64,000 nucleotides of DNA from Simmondsia chinensis. Its lineage: Eukaryota > Streptophyta > Magnoliopsida > Caryophyllales > Simmondsiaceae. The notes below the pieces were generated by a model. The model worked only from the letters and a program-made list of their open reading frames with translations, was not told the DNA's origin and did not search any database. Where the stretch lies: assembly GCA_018398585.1 (NCBI GenBank), contig JAGTTD010000011.1:13507346-13571345 (forward strand), given 5' to 3'. The translations under genes and the position numbers were made by a program. Within the stretch, counting starts at the first letter, position 1. Every line of letters starts with the position of its first letter. Of the stretch, positions 11,608 to 23,235 are shown piece by piece.

Positions 11608-11783
11608 TTCCCCCTCTCTAATTCTATATATAGGCGGCATTAAGTTGTCCAAGAGAAAATCAATGAATAAAAATGAAAAACAATTCTCTCTCTTCCTTCA
11701 AACTCTAACCCTTCTTTCTCTAAATCCTTCTTTTCTCCCTTAAACATCTAATTTGTTACTATTAATTTGGACATATTATATTA
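11608..11783 (+). repeat. 3' LTR, right part
   Basis: Resumes the LTR after the Helitron (TTCCCCCTCTCTAATTC...) and ends at the TGCTT duplication. Confidence 0.9.
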
Positions 11784-12199
11784 TGCTTTCACGGCTTGCT
11801 TTGCTGCTTCACTCAAAGTTTGTGGAAATTTGAGGGGTTAGAGTTTTGACAGGGGGTGTGCGGGTATGGAGGAAAGAGGGAGAGGGTTTTGACAGATTTT
11901 TTATTATTATTATTATTATTATTATTTTAATTATTATAGTTTTAATTAATTAAAAAAATATATTTTAGTATATAAAATAAAAAATTATCAAGTACAATTG
12001 AAATATACTAAAAGAGTTACATACCGATTAAGTATCAGTTGGGATATTATTTGATTCTCAAACTTGAATTATGGTATGGATGGGTGAAATGCTAATTAGA
12101 AATTTAAGAGAATAAAGAAATTTGCATTAATAAATTTCAAAAAAGTATCTAATTTTTAAAAATTAACAAATTTTAACTTTTTCGAAGAAAATTTTACTG
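11784..12199. other. CACTA interior, no gene seen
   Basis: AT-rich sequence with a TTA microsatellite near 11905-11930. No open frame or motif of note. Confidence 0.5.
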
Positions 12200-12400
12200 C
12201 TTTCTTGAGCCTGTTAATGACGGTTTATAGATAGAATTAATGACCTTATTTAGTGTCCATCGTTATAAGCCCAACATATACCACCTTTTAACGACGGTGT
12301 TTTAATCCTATCGCAACTAGGCCCTGCACACACACTTTTAATGACCAAAAAAAATTCCAGTCGTTTTTTTTGGTCGTTAAAAGCTAGCTTTCTTATAGTG
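12200..12400. repeat. Right subterminal repeats and TIR of the CACTA element
   Basis: Contains inverted and direct copies of the same motif as the left end (TTTTAACGACGG, GGTCGTTAAAAG) and the terminal TTTCTTATAGTG. Confidence 0.8.
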
Positions 12401-12486
12401 GGAGTACACTGCTGAGATGGGTGCCGTGTTAACCCTGGGTTCAGAGTGTAATTCATTCCATTATAACTCCGTGGGGCCATAAACGA
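12401..12486 (-). CDS. Possible host exon fragment, upstream part
   Basis: The minus strand reads SFMAPRSYNGMNYTLNPG and on to the CACTA junction. An AG (complement of 12487-12488) precedes the first codon and could be a splice acceptor; a TGA lies in frame a few codons further upstream, so the exon would start about here. The frame continues into 107-1 once the transposon is removed. Confidence 0.4.
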
Positions 12487-12710
12487 CTTAGGTCAGTGGA
12501 TTCTCCACTGTATGTCAATTTCTTCTATTAATTCTTCCCTTTCTGAACATTATGTTAAATTCGTTTCTTTCATCATTTTTACAATCTCGAAATCCATTAT
12601 ATTATAATAAAAGAATTATATTTTAGTCGCTTATTCACCCTATTTCACCAACAATCTAAGTCGTTTAATATAATAAGTAATCATAATATGACTCACGCTT
12701 ATCATACCTG
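12487..12710. other. Unassigned flank, possibly intron
   Basis: AT-rich sequence between the putative exon and copia G. No feature beyond the possible splice acceptor. ACCTG (12706-12710) is the left copy of the expected duplication for G. Confidence 0.4.
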
Positions 12711-14542
12711 TGTTAGGAATGATGTCCTAAAAATCAAAATTTCTCCGGTAAATGCTGTTTTAATAATGAATAAAATTAAAGTTTCAATCATTTTCTTGTT
12801 AAATTTGTGTAAGCGAGCATTTATACTGTATGTGATTTTCTTTTTAGTGATATCCATGAGTTGGGTGTAGTCTTCAGACTACAATTTACATGTTTGTTCT
12901 AAATGGTTTATGAGATTAACCCATAGATAGACTTGGAACAAATGATTTGGATTGTTGTTTGAAAAACTCATAGTCAAAAACAAGTTTGGACCACTTGTAT
13001 GCTAAGACTATAACGTGACACTTTAGATGACTTGTCTTGGTCATATAGATAGTGATCCAAAAGTGTTATGTTAGTGTGTTTAATAAGATTAACACACTGA
13101 GTTAGACCATGGGAGTTGCTTATTTATAGACTACTATCAGAGATGAGTGATTCATGTTGTACTGTTTGAACAACAACTCTAAATCCTGAGAGTATTTTGG
13201 ATTTGTGCATGGAACGTTATGCTTTGGTATACTATAAGTAAGATCCAGACAAATGACTGAATTTCGACACACACTGGGTAGCGGCGTGAAGTGTGACAAG
13301 GATCAGGTATTCAATATGGAATCTACAATCTGTTTAAGGCATAGATGTCCCCTCAGTTGATTCGCAAGTATTTGAATAATTCGGAATCTTTGGCCAAAGT
13401 ACTCCAAGTGTTTGACATTTGGAATTTATACTATGAATATGTTTAAGTATGAATGAATTATTCAGTGAAGGGCGAGTTGGTAACTAATGAAGAAGATGTG
13501 AAAAAGATAATGGTAGTAATTATATTTATTCTTTGTCATGGACATCTTGTAAAGGGGTTATTGTTATCAATATTATCTATTTTGGAGTTATCGAATAAAT
13601 TGTTTAAGTCTATAGTGCAGTGGGATTTATTTAGTAAAATTAAGTCCAACTAAATGGTAATTAAATTTTATCATGAGAAGGCAATTAATTTAACCCATTT
13701 GGTAGTAGATTTAAATTGTCACTGAGGTCCCTGCCCAAGCCTTTGTTTTTATTGCCGTCGGAAAAATATTAAAGAATTCATGAGATGAGTAAATTTAATT
13801 TACCAAATATTATTCACGAGATAAATAAAAATTAAAAATTATAAAATAAAATAATTTTTTTAAAATTAAAATTCATAAGATGAATTTTTACATGTGAGAA
13901 ATGAATCCAAAAAAGGCAAAAAATGGCAATTCAGGGATTGATTTGCGTGGACAGGCGGGCCAATCGCGGCCTGCCACATAGCATAAAAAATTAGTTTAAA
14001 AGGACGTGGTTTTTCCCTTGGTAAAACACTGCATTTTCCTCTTTATTTTATTTCGCTCCAGTATACTACTATAAATAGAGGTACCTATTCTGAAGGTTTG
14101 GCATAAGTTTAAAATTAAGGGTTTTTGAAAGTGTTGACTTTCGGTGACCCAATTGGGAAAAAAAATTTCCGTTGAAAATTTTCTTTCTTTAATTTAATAT
14201 TTTTCGGAGTTCAATCTCCAGGCAATTCGAGGTCATTGCGTAGAAGGCCGCTGGATCTCGATGTTCTCTTTGTTTTCTCAGCTTCCTTGAAGATAATTAT
14301 TATTCTTCTAGTATTCTCTATTTTAGAGCAATTTTGGGTTTGTTCTGCTTTCCTTCTCTTTTAAGTTTTCGCTTTTATATTTATTTACAACTTTTCTTAT
14401 TATACATGTTATAAATTCATGTAATTATTATGAATGTATTAGAGTAGAGGCCTGTAGATTTAAAATTAAAAATTTTAAATCAATCATTTTAAACCCTTCC
14501 GCTGCATTAAATTTGGAAAAATTCATGAAATTCGTCCCAACA
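12711..14542 (+). repeat. 5' LTR of copia G
   Basis: About 1.83 kb, starting TGTTAGG and ending CCCAACA. It belongs to the same LTR family as the inverted copy 15624-16855 and the solo LTRs at 32449-38129 and 40807-43090. A degenerate primer site (CTGATATTC) follows. A TATA-like CTATAAATAGAGG lies near 14070. Confidence 0.85.
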
Positions 14543-15623
14543 ACCTGATATTCAAAAACTGAGCCCTTTGATGGGAAGAACTACAAGATGTAGGTCGATA
14601 AGATGGAGTTCTTCCTAGGCCAGATAGAGGTTCGCTATACTATATTTAATGATAAAGCCCCACCGAGGTCTAATCAGGATTTCAAGAAAGATAACCGTAC
14701 TTGGGGGAATGCTTCTCCATTATATGAACAATGCCAACTGCTAAATAAATATGGGAAGAGTTGTTAAACAAGTATGGCTCTGATGATAGCGTGTCTAAGA
14801 AATATGTTTGTAGCAAGTGGCTGTCCTTTTCTCTGGTTGATGAAAAACCTATTCTTGATCAAATCCATGAATATGAAACCTTGTGCACTAACGTACTAAT
14901 TGCAAGAATGAAATTCTATGGAACATTCCAAGCTAACTATTTGATTTAAAAATCGCCTCCCTCTTGGGATAGTTTCAAGACCTCATTGAAACATAAGAAA
15001 AAAGGACATGACTTTACAGGAACTAATCTCCCATATTAATTTGGAAGATCAGAACCGCAAACAAGCCAAGGGGAAGTCCCCTGAGCGCTCCTTCTTAGTG
15101 GCTAACCTTGTGGAATCAAGAAAAGCAAGAAAGAAAGGAAAGTTCAAGAAGCCATGGAATAACGGCAAGTCTAATGCTCGAGAGGAAGGCTCTAGCCGCA
15201 AGTAAGGCCAATCTCGAGGAAAGAGGCCGATGGATAACATTGATGACGACCAAAAGAGAAAAAAAGGAACGTGCTGGATTTGTGGCAAGACTGGCCATAC
15301 CTCAAGGAACTGCAGGAAGGGATTTTACCCGGAAAGCACATAGAATACAGGCCTTAGGCTAATCTCACTGAAGAAGGAGACGTGTTTGTTATGATCTCCG
15401 ACGTGAATATGGTTGGGAACACAGTCGAGTGGGTTGTAGATATTGGTGCCATGAGACACCTCTACACCAATAAGGACCTGGTCCATGAATATGAGAAAGC
15501 CATTGATAGGGAGAAGGTGTACATGGGAAATTCTAGTTTGGTCCCCATACTCAGCAAGGGAAAGGTCCGCCTTAAATTCAACTCTAGAAAAACTCTGTGA
15601 TTGCTAAAAGTGCTACATGTTCC
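14543..15623 (+). pseudogene. Copia G gag and protease remnant
   Basis: Broken reading frames show a copia gag start (FDGKNYKM, VDKMEFFLGQIE), a mid-gag part at 14761-14949, a basic linker at 15008-15205 (KSPERSFLVANLVE), a CCHC zinc knuckle CWICGKTGHTSRNC near 15272, and an aspartic protease region at 15382-15620 where the usual DSGA is DIGA. Frameshifts and stops separate each piece. The pre-integrase region expected next is missing; the sequence ends at a T-run (from 15624) where the inverted LTR begins. Confidence 0.85.
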
Positions 15624-16855
15624 TTTTTTTTTTTTTTTTTGCTTTGTTTCCTACATGTAAAAATTCATCTTAAGAATTTTAATTTTCAAAATTATTTTAT
15701 TTTATAATTTTCAACTTTTATTCATCTCATGAATAATGTTTGGCAAAATTAATTCGCCCATCTTATGGATAAATAATTCATCTCATGAATTCTTTAATAT
15801 TATTCCAATGGTAATAAATACAGAGGCTTGTGCAGGGACCTCAGGGACAATTTAAATCTAGCTCCAAGTGGGTTAAATTAATCATCTTATGAAATAATTT
15901 AATTACCACTTAATGAGACTTAATTCCACTAAATAAATCTCACTGTACTCCAAACTTAAATTATTTATTCGATATCTCCCTAATAGACTGTAATGATGAC
16001 AACAACCCCTCCACTAGATGTCCATGACAAATGATAAATATAACCACTATCATTATCCTTCTCACAGCTTCTCCATTAGTTACCGACTCGCCCTTCACTG
16101 AATAATTCATTTATACTTGAACATATTCAGAGTATAAATTTCAAATGTCAAACACTTGGAATACTTTGGCCAAAGTTTCTGAACTATTCAAATATTTGCG
16201 AATCAACGAAGGGGACATCTGTATCTTATAAGAGACTGTAGATTCCCTATTGAATACCTGATCCTTATCAAACTTCACGCCACTACCCAGTATACGTGAG
16301 ATTTCAGTCATTCATTTAGACCTTACTTATAGTACACCAAAGTAACTAATGCTCCATGCACAAGTCCAGAATACCCTCAGAATTTAGAGTCGTCGTTCAA
16401 ACAGTGCAATGTGAATCACTCATATTTGATAGTAGTCTAGAAATAAGTAATCCACATGGTCCAACTCAGTGTGTCAATCTTATTAAACACACTAATCTAA
16501 CACTTTTGGATCTCCATCCACATGACCAAGACAAGTCATCTAAAGTATCACGTTATAGTCTTAACATACAAGTGGTCCAAACTTGTCTTCGACTACGAGT
16601 CTTTCAAACAACAATCCATACCATTTGTTCCACGTCTATCTGTGGCTTAGTCTCATCAACCACTTAGAGCAAACATATAAATTGTAGTCTGAGGACTACA
16701 CCCATCTCATGGTTGTCTCCTAAAAGAAAATCACATGTAGTGTAAATGCTCACATACACAAATTTAACTAGGAAATGACTGGAACTTCAATTTTATTTAT
16801 TAATTAAAATAATATATCCAGAATAAATCTGAATTTCAGGACACTGTTCCTAACA
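15624..16855 (-). repeat. Truncated inverted LTR of the G/D family
   Basis: The reverse complement of about 1.2 kb of the LTR at 12711-14542, ending CACTGTTCCTAACA at 16855 and cut on its left side at a poly-T run. No target duplication is visible, which fits the truncation. It replaces roughly 0.9 kb of expected pol sequence. Confidence 0.8.
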
Positions 16856-16901
16856 AATACTACCTTGCTCAAGAAACATTGTAAGAAACTTGGCACAGTT
16901 C
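16856..16901 (+). pseudogene. Copia G integrase remnant, left piece
   Basis: Reads CKKLGTV in frame up to the insertion of F. It joins 22315 onward (HKVLAPYTPQ) when F is removed, giving the end of the integrase core. Confidence 0.75.
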
Positions 16902-17295
16902 TGTTATGATTCAAGATTACTCTTGGATCATAACCTAGGTTGAGATAGATTTGAGATTAAGATGAGATAAGAAAAGAGAGCTTAGATGAGATAGAAGGGA
17001 AAGTTAGGTGAGAGAGTAGAGAGGATATCAAAGATATCAATTTTATTCATCAAAGTTATGAGATTACAAGCTTGAGATTACATTTATATACTACTTGCTA
17101 GCTATGAGCTAATGCCATGAATCAAGACAATATAAATCCTACTAGTGTCTAAGCTAGCCGCCACAATGGACTAGCCTTGACTAACGACATAACCAACCTT
17201 AACTAGTTAGACCGTCATGACATCAATCAACTAACATACATCACTTATTACATTCATACTCTAATTCATATGCCCCTACTATGAGAATCATAACA
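16902..17295 (-). repeat. 3' LTR of element F
   Basis: 394 bp, near-identical to 21917-22309. The neighbouring sequence on its right, ATTCTTGTCCTCAAGAATC, resembles the GAGGACAAGAA signature found at the end of plant gypsy interiors. Confidence 0.9.
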
Positions 17296-18932
17296 ATACT
17301 CTCCCCTTAAGAGATTCTTGTCCTCAAGAATCTAAAAAATAGTTGAGACTTGAAGGTCAAATCTGCCATAGGAGGAAGAATGAGCTAGATGAGAGTACAT
17401 GCTTGCTGTATGTTGCAGCTACGAAAATCAGTGGCACCATGAGCACATCCTGAGTACAATTTTCCAGAATTGAAGCTGCTGTGCACTGGAACTTGCTGAG
17501 AAGCTTGTTGTCCCTGCTGAATACTTCAGTATGAAGTTGTTGCTACCCACAATGCTACCCATGAAGGTTGTACATTTCTCAGGAGGTCTTCCCAGCTCAA
17601 ACCAATTGAACCAAGTAGCAAAATTACCTTCCAGAAACCTCCAGTTGCTACTAAAGCAACCCAACAACACTAGCTTGTTGTAGAAGCATATAGGAGACCA
17701 AGGAGAGTGCAGCTGCCAGCCATTGACCTCAGTTCTCCTCCGTGATGTAGAGTAGGAAGCTTGAATGTGCTGAACTTGCCTTGCAAATACTTGCACTTGC
17801 ATATAACATGTATGTAACAGGATCTGAAATGCAGCTGAGCAATTGAGAATCATTCTTGTTTCAGCACAATGTTCGTGTTTGGATGGATTGCACCCTCTAG
17901 TGGTCTACACAGATCAAACCAAACCAAAAAATTGCTATTATCCAATCCACGGACCCTCTTGTTGCAAATAATGCAGCCCAAAGTCACCATCTTGCTGCAG
18001 AAACATGTAAAATGCTAAATATGCTGCGGATGTCTCCAAGCAGTGTCAGTTCTTATCCACAATATGCAATGCGTGAGCTTTCTTTTCCCAACCCTGAGCT
18101 CTCTTTTGAAGTTAATCCCAGCAGGCTCAACTCTTCTTTTACAGTCTTCCAAATTCTCATGCTTAACTGCAAACTTCAATGGTTCGATAGTGTAGAACCC
18201 AAGCAAATTGAAACTCCTACTCAAACATAACTTAGTTCGTGGCTTGATCAGATGGGAGCCTTCAATTGTTAACAGATTCATAAGACTTCTCAAAACCACA
18301 ATTGCACAAACCGTGGTTCCATTCAGCGACTGATATGCTGCTGACGGTGAAGGGGATGAGATTCTCCAAGAATTTTCAGCCGCCTCTATTAATTCTGTTG
18401 CTTGAATCTTGAGTGTGAACTTGTATGATCTGAAAGTCTCAACCTTTCCATCCCAAACTCCTGCAAAGACCATACAAACTAAGATTTTATGAGCCATTGT
18501 TGAGTTCCAAAGACACAATGTTATTATTTGAATTCATAAAGCGTTCCAATTGGCAATGCTCACACTGTAGCTCATAGTTTCCAGCCTGTTCACAAGACTT
18601 TCTTGGATCCCATGCTCTTCCAACCACCAAACTTGCCTCAATTGTATAAACTTTGCTTTCTTGTCAACAAGCTTAATTATGAACATCAAATTAGGAACCC
18701 AATGGCATTTCAGAACAACTATGAACTTCTCCAGAACAAGTATGGTTATGTCCTAATCTTCACTGCTGCAGTACAAGCTAATTTTAGCTAAAGCTATTCT
18801 TGATTTCTCATTGAACGCTTCAACCCAAGCAATTTAAGGACACAACAGATGGTGCATCTGATTCTTCCTTTCAGAATAAACACAACAGTTCACCAGATTC
18901 AGATTCAAACTCTGTCTCCAGTCTGCTGCTAA
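17296..18932 (-). pseudogene. Element F, decayed downstream part of the ORF
   Basis: Open pieces on the minus strand at 18518-18015 and 17853-17428 are separated by stops. The 18518 piece is in the same frame as the large ORF at 20837, which suggests that one long coding region once ran through here. No domain recognised; WFNWFELGRPPEKC occurs near 17600. Confidence 0.45.
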
Positions 18933-20837
18933 TTAGCACGAGAGATCTTGGTTGAACTGCTCAATTTTAACATATGAATTTGCCCTGTTCCTCAGGTACT
19001 GCACCTCCACTTCAAATTCAGGAGGCCTCACATTTGGTTGCACCACTGGAGCATATTCTTTGCCCATAGCTTGATTATTACACAGCCTTAGTTTGGAGCT
19101 CAATACACTTGCCAATTTGTTGTCCAGCACTGACATTCCAAACCTAACGCAGAAACCAGATTCCACAAAAGCATCAAGGGGTCTTCCAACTTCGAACATA
19201 ACCCAATGACCTTCAATTCTACTGGATCTTGGCTGAACAGACTTAATTTTTAGCTCATTACCTAGCTTGTGAACTTCTAACACTTCAAAAACTTTTCCAG
19301 AAACTAAACTTGGCCTCTACTGAACTAGGGAGTAAACTTTGGCAGCTTGATTAAACCTTTTCTCCAACTCAGCCTCACGTTTTAGCCTCTTGTAATCATG
19401 ATCTACCTCTCCCGGATCAGGAGGGAGCTTGTCATAAGAGTTTGCAACTTGATAAACTTTCTCTTCACCCAAAGAACCTTGCATTGCATCCAATCGGCAG
19501 CTTCTTGCACACCTCAGGTTATGATTTTGCATACCAATGTGCCATGGAGAAGCACTTAACGTATTTTGTGATGCATTCATTGATACCACAACAGTAGCAT
19601 CAAATTTTTCAGCAGTATATTTTGGTCCTGCAGTTCTATCCTCTTGTTTGTTGGCTGAAACCTCAATATGCTCATCTTGTGAATCACTACTACTAGGAAT
19701 CACTTTACTCCTTGTTTTCTTAAGCATTCTCTTGATCCACGAAGAAGTTCCGAGTCTTTCCACGTACCAAAACACCATCCTCACTTTTCCCACTTCAATA
19801 TTCTTTAACATATGATGCTTCTCAAGGGATAACTTGTTTTTCTCAAGGAGTAAGAAGTCCGGAACGCTTCCTTTATAAACCCCCAATGGCCTTTCCAATG
19901 GTCTCAATCTTTTACTTGAGAAACACTTCTTTTGATTAAGGCAAACTTCCAAAATGATTTCAATCTTGTTCCGAAAAGTGAGCTTAAACCTCAGCTTTCT
20001 AATGGTTAGAATCTCAATGCTTACTTGCAACTTCTTCGCTTTACTTCCCAGTTGTTCACTAGATTGAAAAACTCCAACAACCTCTCGATTGCTCCTTACA
20101 TCATGCTGTACCGGTTCACTCACACCCTGTTGTGAAGATAAACTTACTGCAGCAGCTTCAGCATCTTGCAACAGCGAGTAATTCTCAGTTTTCCCCAACA
20201 TGTGAGCTTTAACTTCAACACTTTCAAGCTTTAATCTAGCATTAACAGCCCCAACTCCCATTTTCATCTCTTCTGTTTGCGAGATGTGCAGCACATCAGT
20301 GTCTTTGCCTTCAACCGATTCGGCATATTCTTCATTTATCTCCTCTTTTTGATCAATATCGAGCTCAAGATGCTTAACGTCATCTTCGGCCTTACTTGCA
20401 GTAAGAACTTCACCAGATTTCTCAATTTCCACATAAGGAATGAGGAAATGAATATCCAAACCACAATAGTGGAAAAAAATGTTTCTTCCCTGTCTTAGCT
20501 TGATGGTGAAAGCAACTTGTGCTCTCGTAGAGAAGGTCACTTGAGCTTGAACTACTAAGGAGGATGTTGAAACAATTACAATTCTTACAACACTTCCACA
20601 AGGATCAAAAACTTGATGAAGAATGTCTTCATTGATCACACATGGAACATTGCGAATCGTAACCGCAATCGTAGACTCTTCGAAGTTCCATCTTTCAAGG
20701 GCAGCCTTTGCTATACTCAACCTCATCTCCTCAAATTTGCGATCGAGCCACTTACTGAATTCCTCCACTATAGATTTGTACAAATAATCTTGCTCAAACT
20801 CTAATTCTTTCGGTTCAAGGATTGTCGCAGAGTACAA
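18933..20837 (-). pseudogene. Element F ORF with PTB-like RNA-recognition motif, one amber stop
   Basis: The frame is 506 codons from ATG at 20837 to TAG at 19319-19317, then continues open in the same frame to 18933, so the ancestral product was at least about 630 residues. Residues 56-134 form an RRM-like domain; DILHQVFDPCGSVVRIVI and GRNIFFHYCGLDIHF closely follow the pattern of RRM 2 of plant polypyrimidine-tract-binding proteins. The region after it is acidic, then basic (KRMLKKTRSKVIPSSS), and ends with a charged helix (YKRLKREAELEKRFNQAAK). There is no zinc knuckle or gag fold that I can see. Seen: the frame and the motif pattern. Inferred: an RNA-binding protein carried by a retroelement in the place of gag. 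Confidence 0.7.
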
Positions 20838-21916
20838 ACCCTAACTTTGCTCACTGTAAAGAGAAACGCACAATCGCAGCCAAGGATTCTTTACAACAAG
20901 AAATCAACTCTTCAACACCAACAAATCAATGTCACTGCTCAGCCGAGGTCGATAATTGAACATCAAACCTTAACTGTCGAACCTTGCGAAACTAGAAAAA
21001 ACTCAAACCAAACCCTAACATCTGTATTACTCAGCAATTCTAACTCTGAATCTGAATTAGGTCCGAACTTAGCTGCAATTTTGACCTCAACACTTTACTC
21101 ACAACAATTCACATGAATTAGGTCAGATTTTTTGCAATTCAGTTCTTAGTTTGATGTTAATTCCATTTTTGAGCAAGTATCAACTCAGTTCAGATAATTC
21201 TTATAGAATCAGATAAATTTATGTACACTTCTATGTTTATCAGCACAATTTCTCCAAAATTCAACAACAAGAAGTGGATTCTGATCAAATATGACTTAGA
21301 AATTCAGAATCTGTTACCTTCACCTCAATTAGATGAATTGCAAGCTTGCTAAGCTGATTCCTCTAATTTTGATCAAGAACAAGATTTATCCTGCAACTCA
21401 CTTCATCTTTTTCCCAGCAGATGGGATGAATTCTGATCAAGAACTCACGATCCAGCAGTACAAACACCACTACTTGTTTCAACAGCTAGCTTGATCAATT
21501 CACTAGAATTACCTCACTGTAACCACTGCTATGTTGAATGTAATCAACAGAAATCAATCACAGAACTTTGTTTCAATGTTTCTCAACCAAATTGAACTTG
21601 TCTGAAGCTAATCCCAGGCAATGCGTAGGATGTGAATGCAAATTACAGTACACACAAGCTCTTTAAGTCAGAATTCAGAATTGAATTCTTGATCACATAA
21701 AACTGAACTAAATCAGCACCAAAACTGCCTTGTTGATGATTGATCGCAACAGTGACCAAAGCTTGACACAAAACAACTCGATTTAGTTGAAATTGATTCA
21801 ACTAAATCACTTGCAAGCATCCAAAGGCTTTATGCAACACAATCAATTGGATTTTGTATTTTTTTTCCCTTGATTTAGAGCTTGATTCGGAAGCAAACCA
21901 AGGCTTTGATACCAAT
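20838..21916 (-). other. Element F 5' leader
   Basis: About 1.1 kb between the primer site and the start of the ORF, with no coding capacity on the minus strand. The small plus-strand frame at 20847-21116 shows no known feature. Confidence 0.5.
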
Positions 21917-22309
21917 TGTTATGATTCAAGATTACTCTTGGATCATAACCTAGGTTGAGATAGATTTGAGATTAACATGAGATAAGAAAAGAGAGCTTAG
22001 ACGAGATGGAAGGGAAAGTTAGGTGAGAGAGTAGAGAGGATATCAAAGATATCAATTTCATTCATCAAAGTTATGAGATTACAATCTTGAGATTACATTT
22101 ATATACTACTTGCTAGCTATGAGCTAATGCCTTGAATCAAGACAATCTAATCCTACTAATGTCTAAGGTAGCCGCCACAATGGACTAGCCTTGACTAGCG
22201 ACATAACCAACCTTAACTAGTTAGACCGTCATGACATCAATGAACTAACATGCATCACTTATTACATTCACACTCCAATTCATATGCCCCTACTATGAGA
22301 ATCATAACA
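21917..22309 (-). repeat. 5' LTR of element F
   Basis: 393 bp; the complement of the Met-tRNA primer site lies at about 21902-21916. Confidence 0.9.
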
Positions 22310-22373
22310 AGTTCATAAGGTCTTAGCCCCTTATACCCCTCAATAGAATGATATAGCTAAGAAGAAAAATATA
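22310..22373 (+). pseudogene. Copia G integrase remnant, right piece
   Basis: Encodes HKVLAPYTPQ, a stop, then NDIAKKKN, a decayed form of the conserved integrase block [14 protein letters not shown]. The usual catalytic Glu has changed to Lys. Confidence 0.8.
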
Positions 22374-23204
22374 TGCTTGGCACATGGAATTAAAATTGGA
22401 CTGTGAAATTTTAAATCCAATTTCAATTCTGATGGAATTGAAATTCCCTTGTTTGGTTCATCAAAGGACTTGGAGGTCAGAATTATAATTATATAACAAT
22501 TCAAATCATCAAGGGTTTTCGGTCAATTGAGTTGGAGTATTTCGAGTTTTAAAGTAACTATGGTTGAAACTTGATCAGAGTGGTTCACATTGCGTTCGAG
22601 TTATTATGGTTGGAGTAATTCACTTCAAGTTCAAGTTATTCGATTTTGAGTCATATTGGGTTGAGTATCGTGTCGGATCATTTGGTGTTCTAGTTACCTC
22701 AAATTTGCAGTTAATCGAGTTAGGTCTTTTAGGATTTAGGCTAGTTATGATTGGATTTGAGTTCATATAGGTCATTTCAAGCTCAAGTCATCTTAGTTTT
22801 GGAAAAATGAGTTGTGTCATTTCAAATTTTGAGTCATCTTAGGCTGAGTTTGAGATGGGTCTGGTCATTTTAGGTATAGGTCGTATTAAGTTTTGGGTCA
22901 ATTTGGCTTGTTCATTTCCACTTCGGCTTAGTTTATTTACTTCACATTCAAGTCGAGTAGTTTCATTCTTGATTTGAGTCATCTCGAGTTTTAGGTCAAT
23001 CAGATTGGGTCAATTCGGACTTTGAGTTAAGGTGATTGTCATTTCAAGCTCAAGTCACTCTTGTTGGGTGATTTCGAGGTTCGGGTCAAATTTTAGGTTG
23101 TGTCTAAGTAAAATATTTTGAGTCATCTTGGATTTGGGTTAACCAAGTGTAGTCATTTTGGGTTTTAGGTCAATGGAATTAATATAGAATTATAATTCCT
23201 CACC

Positions 23205-23235
<31 letters not shown>

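Larger units (their letters stand above)
7326..11783 (+). mobile_element. Small non-autonomous LTR retrotransposon, 3' LTR split by a Helitron
   Basis: The LTRs are 7326-7651 and 8888-9025 plus 11608-11783. They begin TGATACA and end ATTA, with a 5 bp duplication TGCTT (7321-7325, 11784-11788). The primer site after the 5' LTR matches the initiator Met tRNA 3' end. Near the 3' LTR the sequence CTTGAGGACAAGAA resembles the end of Ty3/gypsy pol regions, so it may be a deletion derivative of a gypsy element. No protease, reverse transcriptase or integrase is present in the ~1.2 kb interior. Confidence 0.88.
108..12400. mobile_element. Non-autonomous CACTA (En/Spm-type) DNA transposon, 12.3 kb
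   Basis: The left end reads CACTACAAGAAAA and the right end is the inverted form TTTCTTATAGTG. A 3 bp duplication GGA lies at 105-107 and 12401-12403, as is typical of CACTA elements. Both ends carry subterminal repeats based on CGTCGTTAAAAG. I see no CACTA transposase (TNPD/TNPA-like) in any frame, so this copy depends on another element. The interior is filled by a ~193 bp tandem array, an hAT element, a short LTR element and a Helitron. Without these later insertions the original element would be about 4.7 kb. Confidence 0.92.
16902..22309 (-). mobile_element. LTR element F (LARD-like) carrying an RRM-containing ORF
   Basis: LTRs of 394 and 393 bp (16902-17295, 21917-22309) begin TGTTATGATTC and end ATCATAACA, with a perfect duplication AGTTC (16897-16901, 22310-22314). 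On the minus strand the primer site is TTGGTATCAAAGCC next to the right LTR, and the purine tract TTAAGGGGAGAGTA lies next to the left LTR. The interior (4.6 kb) has no reverse transcriptase or integrase. It carries one long minus-strand frame with an RNA-recognition motif. The two LTRs differ at about 14-15 sites. Confidence 0.92.

Noticed and set aside
12688..12870. Short membrane-protein gene
   Set aside because: The frame lies mostly within the LTR of copia G and is also present, broken, in its other copies.
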